Positions 1-7,155 of a stretch of 64,000 nt of DNA are shown here, in pieces (position 1 is the first letter of the stretch; each line of letters starts with the position of its first letter). A program made the position numbers and the translations under genes. The stretch covers positions 1,599,728 through 1,663,727 of the forward strand of contig NZ_JACXZT010000019.1 in NCBI RefSeq assembly GCF_014779595.1, read 5' to 3'. The DNA comes from Halomonas sp. ML-15 (GTDB lineage: Bacteria; Pseudomonadota; Gammaproteobacteria; Pseudomonadales; Halomonadaceae). The notes below the pieces were generated by a model. It worked only from the letters and a program-made list of their open reading frames with translations. It was not told where the DNA came from and searched no databases.

Positions 1-140
1 TCGGCCCCTCGGCAGCGGGCTTCGTGCGCCTGAGCCTGACCGTGGAGGTCGAGCGTCTCGCCACCGCCAGTCGCCGCCTGGCGGCCTGTGCGCAGCGCGC
101 CCTGTCACCGACCCCGGCCCCGGAGGCCGATTGCCTATGA
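1..140 (+). CDS. C-terminal end of probable PLP-dependent aminotransferase (partial)
   Basis: An open frame enters from the left edge (codons in register with base 3) and stops with TGA at 138-140, leaving about 45 residues. The segment [20 protein letters not shown] resembles the end of class I/II aminotransferases, where a G-x-x-x-VR-x-SL strand is followed by an E-R-L helix. The stop codon overlaps the ATG of the ABC ATPase (ATGA at 137-140), so the two are probably co-transcribed and translationally coupled. The family call rests on this tail alone and the substrate cannot be told; an amino acid transaminase would suit the importer downstream. Confidence 0.5.
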   Translation, partial: GPSAAGFVRLSLTVEVERLATASRRLAACAQRALSPTPAPEADCL

Positions 141-934
141 CATCATCACTCGAGCGTCCCCTCCGTCCCCGGGCCGCCACCGCCGATGCGGTGGTGGCCG
201 ACCATCTGATCAAGCGCTATGGCGATCTGGAGGTGCTCAAGGGCGTCTCCCTGAGCGTCCCCGAAGGCACCGTCACCTCGATCATCGGCGCCAGCGGCTC
301 CGGCAAGAGCACCCTGCTGCGTTGCATGAACCTGTTGGAACGCCCCGACCGCGGCGACCTGGCGATTGCGGATGAGGCGATTCGCTTCGCCCGCAATCCC
401 CAGGGCGACATCACCGGCCTGGATCGACGCCAGCTGCAGCGGCTGCGCGCCAAGGTGGCCATGGTCTTCCAGCAGTTCAACCTCTGGCCCCACCTCAGCG
501 TGCTGGGCAACGTCATCGAGGCCCCCATGCGGGTCAAGGGGCTCTCTCGCAGACGCGCCACTGCCCTCGGCGAGCACTACCTAGAACGGGTCGGCCTGGC
601 CGACAAGCGCGACGCCTACCCCGCCTTCCTCTCCGGCGGCCAGCAGCAGCGGGTGGCCATCGCCAGGGCTCTGGCCATGGAACCGCGCCTGCTGCTCTTC
701 GACGAACCCACCTCGGCGCTGGACCCGGAGCGGGTCAACGAGGTGCTGGGGGTGATCCGCGGCCTCGCTGACGAAGGCCGCACCATGCTGCTGGTCACCC
801 ACGAGATGCACTTCGCCCGGGAGGTCTCCGACCAGTTGGTCTATCTCGACCAGGGCCGCATCGCCGCCTCCGGCACCCCGCAAGACGTCTTCGAGGATCC
901 CCGCTGCCGCCACTTTGTGGCGCCCGCTGCCTGA
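137..934 (+). CDS. Polar amino acid ABC transporter, ATP-binding protein
   Basis: This 265-residue cytoplasmic ATPase powers uptake by the two permeases encoded downstream. It has Walker [10 protein letters not shown] (residues 51-59), a Q-loop [11 protein letters not shown], signature LSGGQQQR (165-172), Walker [13 protein letters not shown] (185-196) and the switch His in VTHEMHFA. The FNLWPHLS stretch and overall length match the HisP/GlnQ/ArtP class of polar amino acid importers. I chose the ATG at 137 over a TTG two codons earlier because it forms an ATGA overlap with the preceding stop. It is the first of four transporter genes in the order ATPase, binding protein, permease, permease. 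Confidence 0.93.
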   Translation: MTSSLERPLRPRAATADAVVADHLIKRYGDLEVLKGVSLSVPEGTVTSIIGASGSGKSTLLRCMNLLERPDRGDLAIADEAIRFARNPQGDITGLDRRQLQRLRAKVAMVFQQFNLWPHLSVLGNVIEAPMRVKGLSRRRATALGEHYLERVGLADKRDAYPAFLSGGQQQRVAIARALAMEPRLLLFDEPTSALDPERVNEVLGVIRGLADEGRTMLLVTHEMHFAREVSDQLVYLDQGRIAASGTPQDVFEDPRCRHFVAPAA

Positions 935-967
935 ACGCTCCACCAACCATAACGACAGGAGAAGACC

Positions 968-1741
968 ATGAAATTGCCCCTGATGATCGCTACCGCCGCT
1001 GCCGCCATGAGCCTCGGCCTCAACGCCCAGGCCGACTCCCCCCTCAAGGTCGGCATCTCCGGCGAGCCCTACCCGCCCTTCACCTACAAGGCCGCCAGCG
1101 GCGACTGGACCGGCTTCGAGGTGGAACTGGCCCATGCCATCTGCGACGCCATGGGCCGCGACTGCGAGATCTCCCCCACCGGCTGGAGCGGTATCATTCC
1201 CTCCCTCAATGCCGGGCGCATCGACATGATCATGAATTCCATGTCGATCACCGAGCAGCGCCAGCGGGTCATCGATTTCACCCGCCCCTACTACTTCACC
1301 CCCGGCGCCTATGTCGCCGCCAGCGACCTGACGCTGGACATCCCCGACGACCTGGATGGCCTGGTGATGGGGGTGCAGAGCGCCACCACCAACGCCGCCT
1401 ATGCCCGCCGCGAGCTGCGCGACAGCGGCGTGGATATCCGCCTCTATGATCAGGCGGAACAGGTCAATAATGACCTGCTGGCCGGTCGCCTGGACCTGGT
1501 CCTCGCCGACGAGATCGCCATGCTGCAGTTTCTCGACCGGGACGAGGCGGCAAACTTCGAGGTCAAGGCCACTGCCCCCCACCACGAGGCCTACGGCGAG
1601 GGCATCGGCATCGGCCTGCGTCAGGAGGACGACGATCTGCGCGAAGCGCTCAACGCGGGCATCGCCGCGGTCATCGAGGACGGCACCTGTGGCGAGCTTT
1701 CCGAGCAGTACCTGAGCACCGACGTCTGCGTCTACGACTGA
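968..1741 (+). CDS. Periplasmic amino acid-binding protein (HisJ/ArgT-like)
   Basis: This 257-residue solute-binding protein has a typical signal peptide (basic start, Ala-rich core, cleavage likely after LNAQA). The mature part starts LKVGISGEPYPPFTY and carries the family-3 features G-F-E-V-E-L, IPSLNAGRIDMIMNSMSIT and R-Q-R-V-I-D-F-T. Two Cys in CDAMGRDCE match the disulfide pair of the HisJ/LAO binding proteins, so a basic amino acid (Arg, Lys, Orn, His) or related ligand is the leading guess. A Shine-Dalgarno-like AGGAGAA lies just upstream of the ATG. It delivers substrate to the permease pair encoded next. Confidence 0.92.
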   Translation: MKLPLMIATAAAAMSLGLNAQADSPLKVGISGEPYPPFTYKAASGDWTGFEVELAHAICDAMGRDCEISPTGWSGIIPSLNAGRIDMIMNSMSITEQRQRVIDFTRPYYFTPGAYVAASDLTLDIPDDLDGLVMGVQSATTNAAYARRELRDSGVDIRLYDQAEQVNNDLLAGRLDLVLADEIAMLQFLDRDEAANFEVKATAPHHEAYGEGIGIGLRQEDDDLREALNAGIAAVIEDGTCGELSEQYLSTDVCVYD

Positions 1742-1817
1742 GCCCTCGACGGCTGCCATACCTCCGGCGCCAGCGGCGCCGGGGCACTTCGTTGCGTGAC
1801 CAAGGAAAGGCTCAACC

Positions 1818-2525
1818 ATGACTGCGATGACACCGGAGGGGCTTGGCGACTGGGCCGGTCCTATCCTGGCCGGGGCCCTTACCACGCTGCAGATCGCCGT
1901 GCTGGCCTACGCCATTGGCCTGCTGCTGGGGCTGCTTGGCGCCGGCGCCAAGCTCAGTCCGTGGGCGCCCCTGCGCGGCCTGGCCACCGCCTACTCAACA
2001 CTGATCCGTGCCGTGCCCGAGCTGCTGCTGATCATCCTGCTCTACTATGCCGGCGCCCAGGCCCTGGACGCCCTGTTGGCCAAGCTCGGCATAGCCGGCG
2101 CCGTTCAGATCACCGGCTTCGCCACCGCCGTGGGCGTGCTGGCTTTCGTCCAGGGCGCCTACATGACCGAGGTGTTTCGCGGCGCCATCCTGGCCATCCC
2201 TCACGGCCAATTGGAGGCCGCAGATGCCTACGGCTTCTCGCGCTGGACGCGCTTTCACCGCATCGTTCTACCAGGGATGCTGCCCAACGCCCTGCCGGGC
2301 ATGTCCAACCTGTGGCTGATCCTGATCAAGGACACCGCCCTGATCAGCGTGATCGGCTTCAATGAGCTGTTCTTCACCATCCAGCAGGCCGCCGCCAGCA
2401 GCCGCGCCTACTTCCTCTTCTATGCCGCCGCCGGCGTCATCTACCTGCTGATGACCCTGACCTCCACGGCGCTGTTCGCCCGCCTCGAGCGCCATGTGCG
2501 CCGCGGCCAACCCACGGAGGCCTGA
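1818..2525 (+). CDS. Amino acid ABC transporter permease (HisQ-type)
   Basis: This 235-residue inner-membrane permease has about five hydrophobic helices and the His/Glu/Gln/Arg transporter signature TLQIAVLAYAIGLLLG near the N-terminus. The EAA loop (coupling helix for the ATPase) reads roughly YMTEVFRGAILAIPHGQLEA followed by AYGFSRW. It pairs with the next gene as a heterodimeric channel. AAGGAAAGG about 8 bases before the ATG serves as the ribosome site. The ORF can be extended upstream in another frame, but the homologous protein starts here. Confidence 0.93.
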   Translation: MTAMTPEGLGDWAGPILAGALTTLQIAVLAYAIGLLLGLLGAGAKLSPWAPLRGLATAYSTLIRAVPELLLIILLYYAGAQALDALLAKLGIAGAVQITGFATAVGVLAFVQGAYMTEVFRGAILAIPHGQLEAADAYGFSRWTRFHRIVLPGMLPNALPGMSNLWLILIKDTALISVIGFNELFFTIQQAAASSRAYFLFYAAAGVIYLLMTLTSTALFARLERHVRRGQPTEA

Positions 2526-2526
2526 G

Positions 2527-3252
2527 ATGGACTTTTCCTGGCTGAGCGATCCCTTCTACCAGGCCTATCTGTGGGAGGGCTTCGTCAATACCCTGTGGCT
2601 GCTGCTGGTCTCGTCGGTGTGCGGTTTGATCCTCGCAGTGGGAGTGGCCCTGGCCAGACTGCGCGGCCCTCGCCCCCTGGCCTGGCTGGCCTGGGCCTTT
2701 ACCACCGTGATTCGCGGCACCCCACTGCTGGTGCAACTGTTCTTCTTCTACTATGGGGTGGGCCGATTGCTGGAGGGAGTCCCGGGCATCCGCGATAGCC
2801 TCATCTGGCCGCTGCTGCGCGATCCCTTCTTCTTCGGCGCCCTGACCTTCATCCTCAGCGTCGGCGCCTACTCCGGCGAGGTGATCCGTGGCGCCATGCA
2901 GAGCGTGCCCCGCGGCGAGCTTGAGGCCGGACGCGCCTTCGGCCTCTCCCGCTTCCAGGTGCTCTATCGGCTGTGGCTGCCACGGGCCATCCAGCTCTGC
3001 CTGCCGACCCTGACCGGTGAGATGATCCTGCTACTCAAATCGGTGCCGCTGGTCTCCACCATCGCCCTGATGGACCTGCTGCAGGCGGCCAATATCATTC
3101 GCGACGAGACCTTCCTGGTCTACGAGCCGCTGCTGCTGATCGCCGGCATCTACCTGGCCACCACCATCGTGCTGACCCTCGTGCTGCGCATGGTGGAGCT
3201 GAACTTCCCCGGTATGCGCCCGACCCGGCGCCGCTGGCTCCCCATGCGCTGA
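2527..3252 (+). CDS. Amino acid ABC transporter permease (HisM-type)
   Basis: This is the second, 241-residue permease of the importer, again with about five membrane helices and the EAA motif around YSGEVIRGAMQSVPRGELEA. The ATG at 2527 lies one base after the stop of the previous permease and is preceded by CGGAGG, so the two are tightly coupled. A longer reading from 2494 would overlap the previous gene without matching the family. The gene ends only six bases before the stop of the convergent GlxA-type regulator, and no clear terminator separates them. Confidence 0.93.
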   Translation: MDFSWLSDPFYQAYLWEGFVNTLWLLLVSSVCGLILAVGVALARLRGPRPLAWLAWAFTTVIRGTPLLVQLFFFYYGVGRLLEGVPGIRDSLIWPLLRDPFFFGALTFILSVGAYSGEVIRGAMQSVPRGELEAGRAFGLSRFQVLYRLWLPRAIQLCLPTLTGEMILLLKSVPLVSTIALMDLLQAANIIRDETFLVYEPLLLIAGIYLATTIVLTLVLRMVELNFPGMRPTRRRWLPMR

Positions 3253-3258
3253 ACAAGA

Positions 3259-4224
3259 CTAGGCTCTGTGCCGCACCTCCCGCGGTGATACGCCATAGCA
3301 TGTGCGAAAAGCGCGGGCGAAGCTGGAGCCGGAGGTGAAGCCACAGGCCAGCCCCACCGAGAGCACGTCCAGGTCGGTCTCGCTGAGCAGCCGCCGGGCG
3401 CGTGCCAGGCGCAGTTGCAGATACCACTGGCGGGGGGTGGCCCCGAGCTGCTGTTCGAAGAGGCGCTGCAGCTGGCGCGGTGAGACACCGCTGCGACGGG
3501 CTACCTCGGCCAGCGACAGCGGGGCCTCCAGGTGCTGCTCCATCAGCGCCACCGCACCGACCAGGCGAGGATGATGGGAGCCCAGACGCTGTACCAGCGA
3601 CATGCGCTGCTGGTCATCCCGTGTACGCATGCGTTCATGAATCAGCTGTTCGGAGACGTCGATCGCCAACTTGGTGCCGTGGCGCCGCGAGATCACCTCC
3701 AGCGCCATGTCCATGGCCGCAGCCCCGCCGGCACAGGAGAAACAGCGCTGGCCCAGTTCGAACAGCTCGTCGGAGGTGGCGATGGTGGGGAACCGCTCGC
3801 GAAACGCCGGCAGGCTCTCCCAGTGCAGCGTCACCCGCTCGCCGCTGAGCAGCCCCGCCGCCGCCAGCACGAAGCAGCCCGTGTCGAGCCCACCCAGCGT
3901 ACAGCCAGCCTGGTCGAGATGATTCAACCAGGCCAGTAGCGGACGGTTGAGGTGCTGCTCTGGCGCAAAGCCGCTGCATACCGCCAGCGATGGCAGGTCG
4001 TGGACCTCCCCCATGGCCCGATCGACGAGCAGGGTCATGCCGTTGGAGGCAGTGACCGGCTGGCCATCCACGCTGATCAGCGTCCAGTCGAACAGCGGCC
4101 GGCCGGCGATACGATTGGCGATGCGCAGCGGCTCAACCGCAGCGAAGAAGGCCATCATCGAGAAATCCGGCAGCAGCAGGTAGCCGACGGGTTCGGGTAG
4201 CGCACCGCGGTAATCGAGTCGCAA
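3259..4224 (-). CDS. GlxA/GbdR-type AraC-family transcriptional regulator
   Basis: This 321-residue protein has an N-terminal DJ-1/PfpI-like (class I amidotransferase fold) sensor domain, residues about 12-185, with the hallmark GGLDTGCFVLAAAGLLSGER. Two AraC-type helix-turn-helix motifs follow (about 225-320), including LAEVARRSGVSPRQLQRLFE and ACGFTSGSSFARAFRTCYGV. The start GYLLLPDFSMMAFFAAVEPL-RIANR resembles GbdR/CdhR-like regulators of glycine betaine, carnitine and arginine-type catabolism. It lies tail-to-tail with the amino acid importer and may regulate it, but that is inference from position. The true inducer is unknown. Confidence 0.87.
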   Translation of the reverse strand: MRLDYRGALPEPVGYLLLPDFSMMAFFAAVEPLRIANRIAGRPLFDWTLISVDGQPVTASNGMTLLVDRAMGEVHDLPSLAVCSGFAPEQHLNRPLLAWLNHLDQAGCTLGGLDTGCFVLAAAGLLSGERVTLHWESLPAFRERFPTIATSDELFELGQRCFSCAGGAAAMDMALEVISRRHGTKLAIDVSEQLIHERMRTRDDQQRMSLVQRLGSHHPRLVGAVALMEQHLEAPLSLAEVARRSGVSPRQLQRLFEQQLGATPRQWYLQLRLARARRLLSETDLDVLSVGLACGFTSGSSFARAFRTCYGVSPREVRHRA

Positions 4225-4268
4225 GCGGTCCTCCTAAGAATGCCAGCAGCCGCCGGGCAAGCAGCGCC

Positions 4269-5846
4269 CTAGAGCCAGTCCTCGAGACGTAGCACCCGAC
4301 TGCCCCAAGCGCCCAGGTGGCGCAGCCAGCCACCCGGCTCGCGGCGCAGCACCTCGGCGCGGTCGGCGTTGTCGGTGTGCCATTCGAGATCGCCCTCCCG
4401 ATCAAGCCGCACGCGATAGCTCAGCGCCGGACTCATGCCCAATTCGGCCAACGCCCACAGCTCGCGATTGAGTGCCTCGCTGTTCACCAGCACCCCCACC
4501 TCGCTGTTCCACCAGATCGAGCGCGGGTCGACGTTATAGCTTCCCACGAACAAGCGGTCGTCATCGAAGCCCAGCGCCTTGATATGCAGACTGGATGACG
4601 ACGCCCCCGGCACCCCCAGGCTGGCGTCTTCCTGATTATCGGCGCGCAGCTCGTAGAGCCGCACTCCGCTGGCCAGCAGGCCAGGTCGATAGCCGGAGTA
4701 GGCGCCGTGCACCGGCGGCACATCGGTGGCCTCCAGCGAGTTGGTGATCACCGCCACCTCGACACCGTCGCGTGCCAGACGCTGCAGCTGGGCGGCGCCC
4801 TGGGGTGTGGGAATAAAGTAGGCCGAGATGATCAGCAGCCGCTGGTCGAGCGCCTCGATGACCTCGACAAGGTCGCCGGAGAGCGTTTCGTCCAGCGCCG
4901 GACGACCGCGGCCCGCCAGCTTGGCGGGAGGATCCCACAGCGCCTCCCCCGGCGCCCAGGTGAGGGGCAGCAGCAGCGCCTCAGGAGACATATCGGCAAA
5001 GCGTTCACGCAGCGCCACCAGGTAGGGCGAGTCATGACGCTGCGCCACGAGCCATGTCGCCAGGTCGTCGCGCAGCTCGCGCCAGGCGCCGGGCTCGGCC
5101 TGGCGAAAACGTGCCAGCGGCAGCGCCAGGTGATGGCGCCAGTACTCATCGAAGCTGCGCGACAGATCCCGCGCCACCGGCCCCACCGCGAGCAGGTCGA
5201 GGTCGGCGAAATTGCGCTGCTCATCGGCATTGAAGTATTCGTCGCCGAGATTGCGCCCGCCAGTAATCGCCACCGCACCGTCGCTCAGCCACAGCTTGTT
5301 GTGCATGCGGCGATGCTGACGCCGCAGGTCGGCACCCATCATCACCCCGCGACTCAGCAGCGTGCCGCGCCCCCGCAGCAGCGGATTGAACAGCCGCACC
5401 TCCACCTGGGGGTGGCTGTCGATAGCGGCCAGCAGGGCTTCATTGTTGATACTGGCCAGGTCGTCGAGCAGCAGCCGCACCCTGACCCCGCGTTCGGCGG
5501 CATCCAGCATGCGTACCAGCAGTACCCGCGACGTGAGGCCGTCGTCGGCGATATAGGTCTGCACGTCGAGGGTACGCTCGCTGCGCGCCAGCAGGGCGGC
5601 GCGCAGCGCGAAGGCCTCATCGCCGTCGACCAGCAGCCGGAAACCGCTGCGCTCGGGTACCTGCTGTGCGGCGTGGCGGTCGGCGACCCAGCCACCCAGG
5701 GTGGTCGCCTCGGCCTCGTGCAGCGGCAGGCTCCAGGAGTGGCTGCGCGCTACCGGTGTCGGTGCGCAGCCCGCGATCAGCAGGCAGACGATCAATAGCG
5801 GCAGTAGCAGGCGAACGCCGCGGCTGGTGCGATCAGTCACCCTCAA
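4269..5846 (-). CDS. Phospholipase D-family lipoprotein, cardiolipin synthase C-like
   Basis: This protein of about 525 residues has a signal peptide ending in the lipobox LIAGC (Cys27), so it is a predicted lipoprotein. Two HKD motifs mark a PLD-superfamily phosphatidyltransferase: HNKLWLSD (residues 182-189) and HIKALGFD (422-429), each followed by the G-G-R-N or G-S-Y-N element. The overall plan matches ClsC/YmdC, which makes cardiolipin from phosphatidylglycerol and phosphatidylethanolamine in E. coli. The start is uncertain: TTG at 5846 abuts the stop of the upstream small gene, and GTG at 5840 (two codons shorter) is an alternative. The activity itself is inferred. Confidence 0.85.
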   Translation of the reverse strand: MRVTDRTSRGVRLLLPLLIVCLLIAGCAPTPVARSHSWSLPLHEAEATTLGGWVADRHAAQQVPERSGFRLLVDGDEAFALRAALLARSERTLDVQTYIADDGLTSRVLLVRMLDAAERGVRVRLLLDDLASINNEALLAAIDSHPQVEVRLFNPLLRGRGTLLSRGVMMGADLRRQHRRMHNKLWLSDGAVAITGGRNLGDEYFNADEQRNFADLDLLAVGPVARDLSRSFDEYWRHHLALPLARFRQAEPGAWRELRDDLATWLVAQRHDSPYLVALRERFADMSPEALLLPLTWAPGEALWDPPAKLAGRGRPALDETLSGDLVEVIEALDQRLLIISAYFIPTPQGAAQLQRLARDGVEVAVITNSLEATDVPPVHGAYSGYRPGLLASGVRLYELRADNQEDASLGVPGASSSSLHIKALGFDDDRLFVGSYNVDPRSIWWNSEVGVLVNSEALNRELWALAELGMSPALSYRVRLDREGDLEWHTDNADRAEVLRREPGGWLRHLGAWGSRVLRLEDWL

Positions 5847-6074
5847 TCACTCGTCATGCTGCTGCGCCATGTGCTGCTTGCGTCGCTTGTTGCGCCGGTA
5901 GAGTCGCGCCAGCGCAATGCCCAGCGCCACCGCCACCATCAGTGCCAGGGTCAGGCCCTGCCAGGGCCGCGCGGTGTCGCCCAGCAGCGTCTCCAGGGTG
6001 ATGATGACGATAAAGCCGAGCGCCTGGCTGGCGATCGCCAGGGCGCGCAAGATATCGAAGGCAGGCTTGGCCAT
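5847..6074 (-). CDS. Small two-helix membrane protein, unknown function
   Basis: This 75-residue protein starts MAKPAFDILRALAIASQALG at an ATG preceded by GGAG. It has two hydrophobic stretches (about residues 15-30 and 40-56) and a very basic, His/Gln-rich tail (RLYRRNKRRKQHMAQQHDE), suggesting both ends face the cytoplasm. Its stop directly abuts the start of the PLD-type gene, so the two form an operon and this protein may assist the phospholipid enzyme. E. coli ClsC also needs a small partner gene (ymdB), but this protein does not resemble YmdB. I do not recognise a family. Confidence 0.7.
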   Translation of the reverse strand: MAKPAFDILRALAIASQALGFIVIITLETLLGDTARPWQGLTLALMVAVALGIALARLYRRNKRRKQHMAQQHDE

Positions 6075-6209
6075 GTGCAGCTCCGGGGGTGACAGTCGAG
6101 CGATGCAACAGTACGCTTCTAGCGCACGATGCTGCGCGGCCCTAGTGTAACAGTGGCCGCACATCGTCGCTGCCCCCTGCCGCTGTCCTGACCTGTTGGA
6201 GCCCGCCGG

Positions 6210-7010
6210 ATGGATGCCATCGCCATTGGCCCAGTACTGCTTTCCCTGCCCCGCCTCTACGCCTTCGGCGCGGGGCTGATCCTGCTGTTGGCGAGCCTGA
6301 TGCTGCTCGGCCTGCCCAAGGGCACCCATGCCCGCTGGTTCAACACCCTGGTGATCGTGTGGCTGATCGGCGCGCGGCTCGGGCACGTGCTTACTCACCC
6401 CGAGGCCTACGCCGCGGCGCCGCTGGACATCGTCAAGTTCTGGCAACCCGGCTTCCACGGCCTGTGGGGGCTGCTGGCGGCGCTGATCTGGACCGCCTGG
6501 GCGCTGCGCGAACACCTGATCAAGATGCTTGGCGGCATGGCGCTGGTGATCGGCAGTTCGGCGCTGTGGCTTGCGGTGGTGACCGTCTCGCCGCTGGGCG
6601 GCGAAATCGCCCTGCGCGAACTGCCCGACCTGACCCTGGACAACCTCGACGGCGAGCCGGTCACCCTCAGTGAGATCCAGGACGAGCTGGTGATCGTCAA
6701 CCTGTGGGCGACCTGGTGTCCGCCATGCTTGCGTGAGATGCCGCTACTGGTCGAGGCCGATCAGCGCGACGGCGTCAGCGTGGTGATCGCCAACCAGGGC
6801 GAAGACCTGATGCAGGCCATGCGCTATCTCGACGAGCAGGAGTTCGTGCTCAGCTATCCGCTGCTCGACCCGCATCAGGAGTTGACCGTGCTCACCGAAT
6901 CGCCAGGGCTGCCCACCACCCTGCTGTTTGATGCCGATGGCCGCGTGCTCGAGCAGCACATCGGTGAGCTCTCCCGCGCCCAGCTCGACGGCTGGCTGGA
7001 CCGCCACTAA
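6210..7010 (+). CDS. Membrane-anchored TlpA-like thioredoxin with Lgt-like N-terminal domain
   Basis: This 266-residue protein combines about four transmembrane helices (residues 1-130) with a periplasmic thioredoxin-fold domain (about 135-266) bearing WCPPC (Cys170 and Cys173), typical of TlpA/ResE-type thiol reductases. The N-terminal part resembles the first half of prolipoprotein diacylglyceryl transferase: GARLGHVL (Arg56) and FWQPGFHGLWG (His83) mirror the conserved GxRLGY and FHGG elements. The C-terminal half of Lgt is missing, so transferase activity is unlikely and the domain is probably an anchor or an electron-relay module. It stands alone between divergent genes. Confidence 0.85.
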   Translation: MDAIAIGPVLLSLPRLYAFGAGLILLLASLMLLGLPKGTHARWFNTLVIVWLIGARLGHVLTHPEAYAAAPLDIVKFWQPGFHGLWGLLAALIWTAWALREHLIKMLGGMALVIGSSALWLAVVTVSPLGGEIALRELPDLTLDNLDGEPVTLSEIQDELVIVNLWATWCPPCLREMPLLVEADQRDGVSVVIANQGEDLMQAMRYLDEQEFVLSYPLLDPHQELTVLTESPGLPTTLLFDADGRVLEQHIGELSRAQLDGWLDRH

Positions 7011-7098
7011 CCTATCCGCCAGTGGGGGACGCGAAAAGATCGTGCGTGCGGCGCTTAAGTGCCGGGCCCGTTTCCGTTACCATACCGCGCCCCGCCAG

Positions 7099-7121
7099 CG
7101 TCACGACCTGCCGTCGTGACG
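7099..7121. other. Perfect inverted repeat upstream of rapA
   Basis: CGTCACGAC and GTCGTGACG are separated by five bases and lie 35 bases before the rapA start. It could be a weak terminator for the tlpA-like gene (a short T-run, GTTTTCG, follows some ten bases later) or a regulatory hairpin or operator for rapA. Confidence 0.4.
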
Positions 7122-7155
7122 TCCGGGCGCGTTTTCGTTGAGCATCCGAGGCATC

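Noticed and set aside
581..1885. 434-codon open frame on the - strand
   Set aside because: Lies opposite the ABC ATPase and binding protein genes; no motif or ribosome site.
4707..5798. 363-codon open frame on the + strand
   Set aside because: Antisense to the PLD-type gene with repetitive Gln/Arg/His composition.
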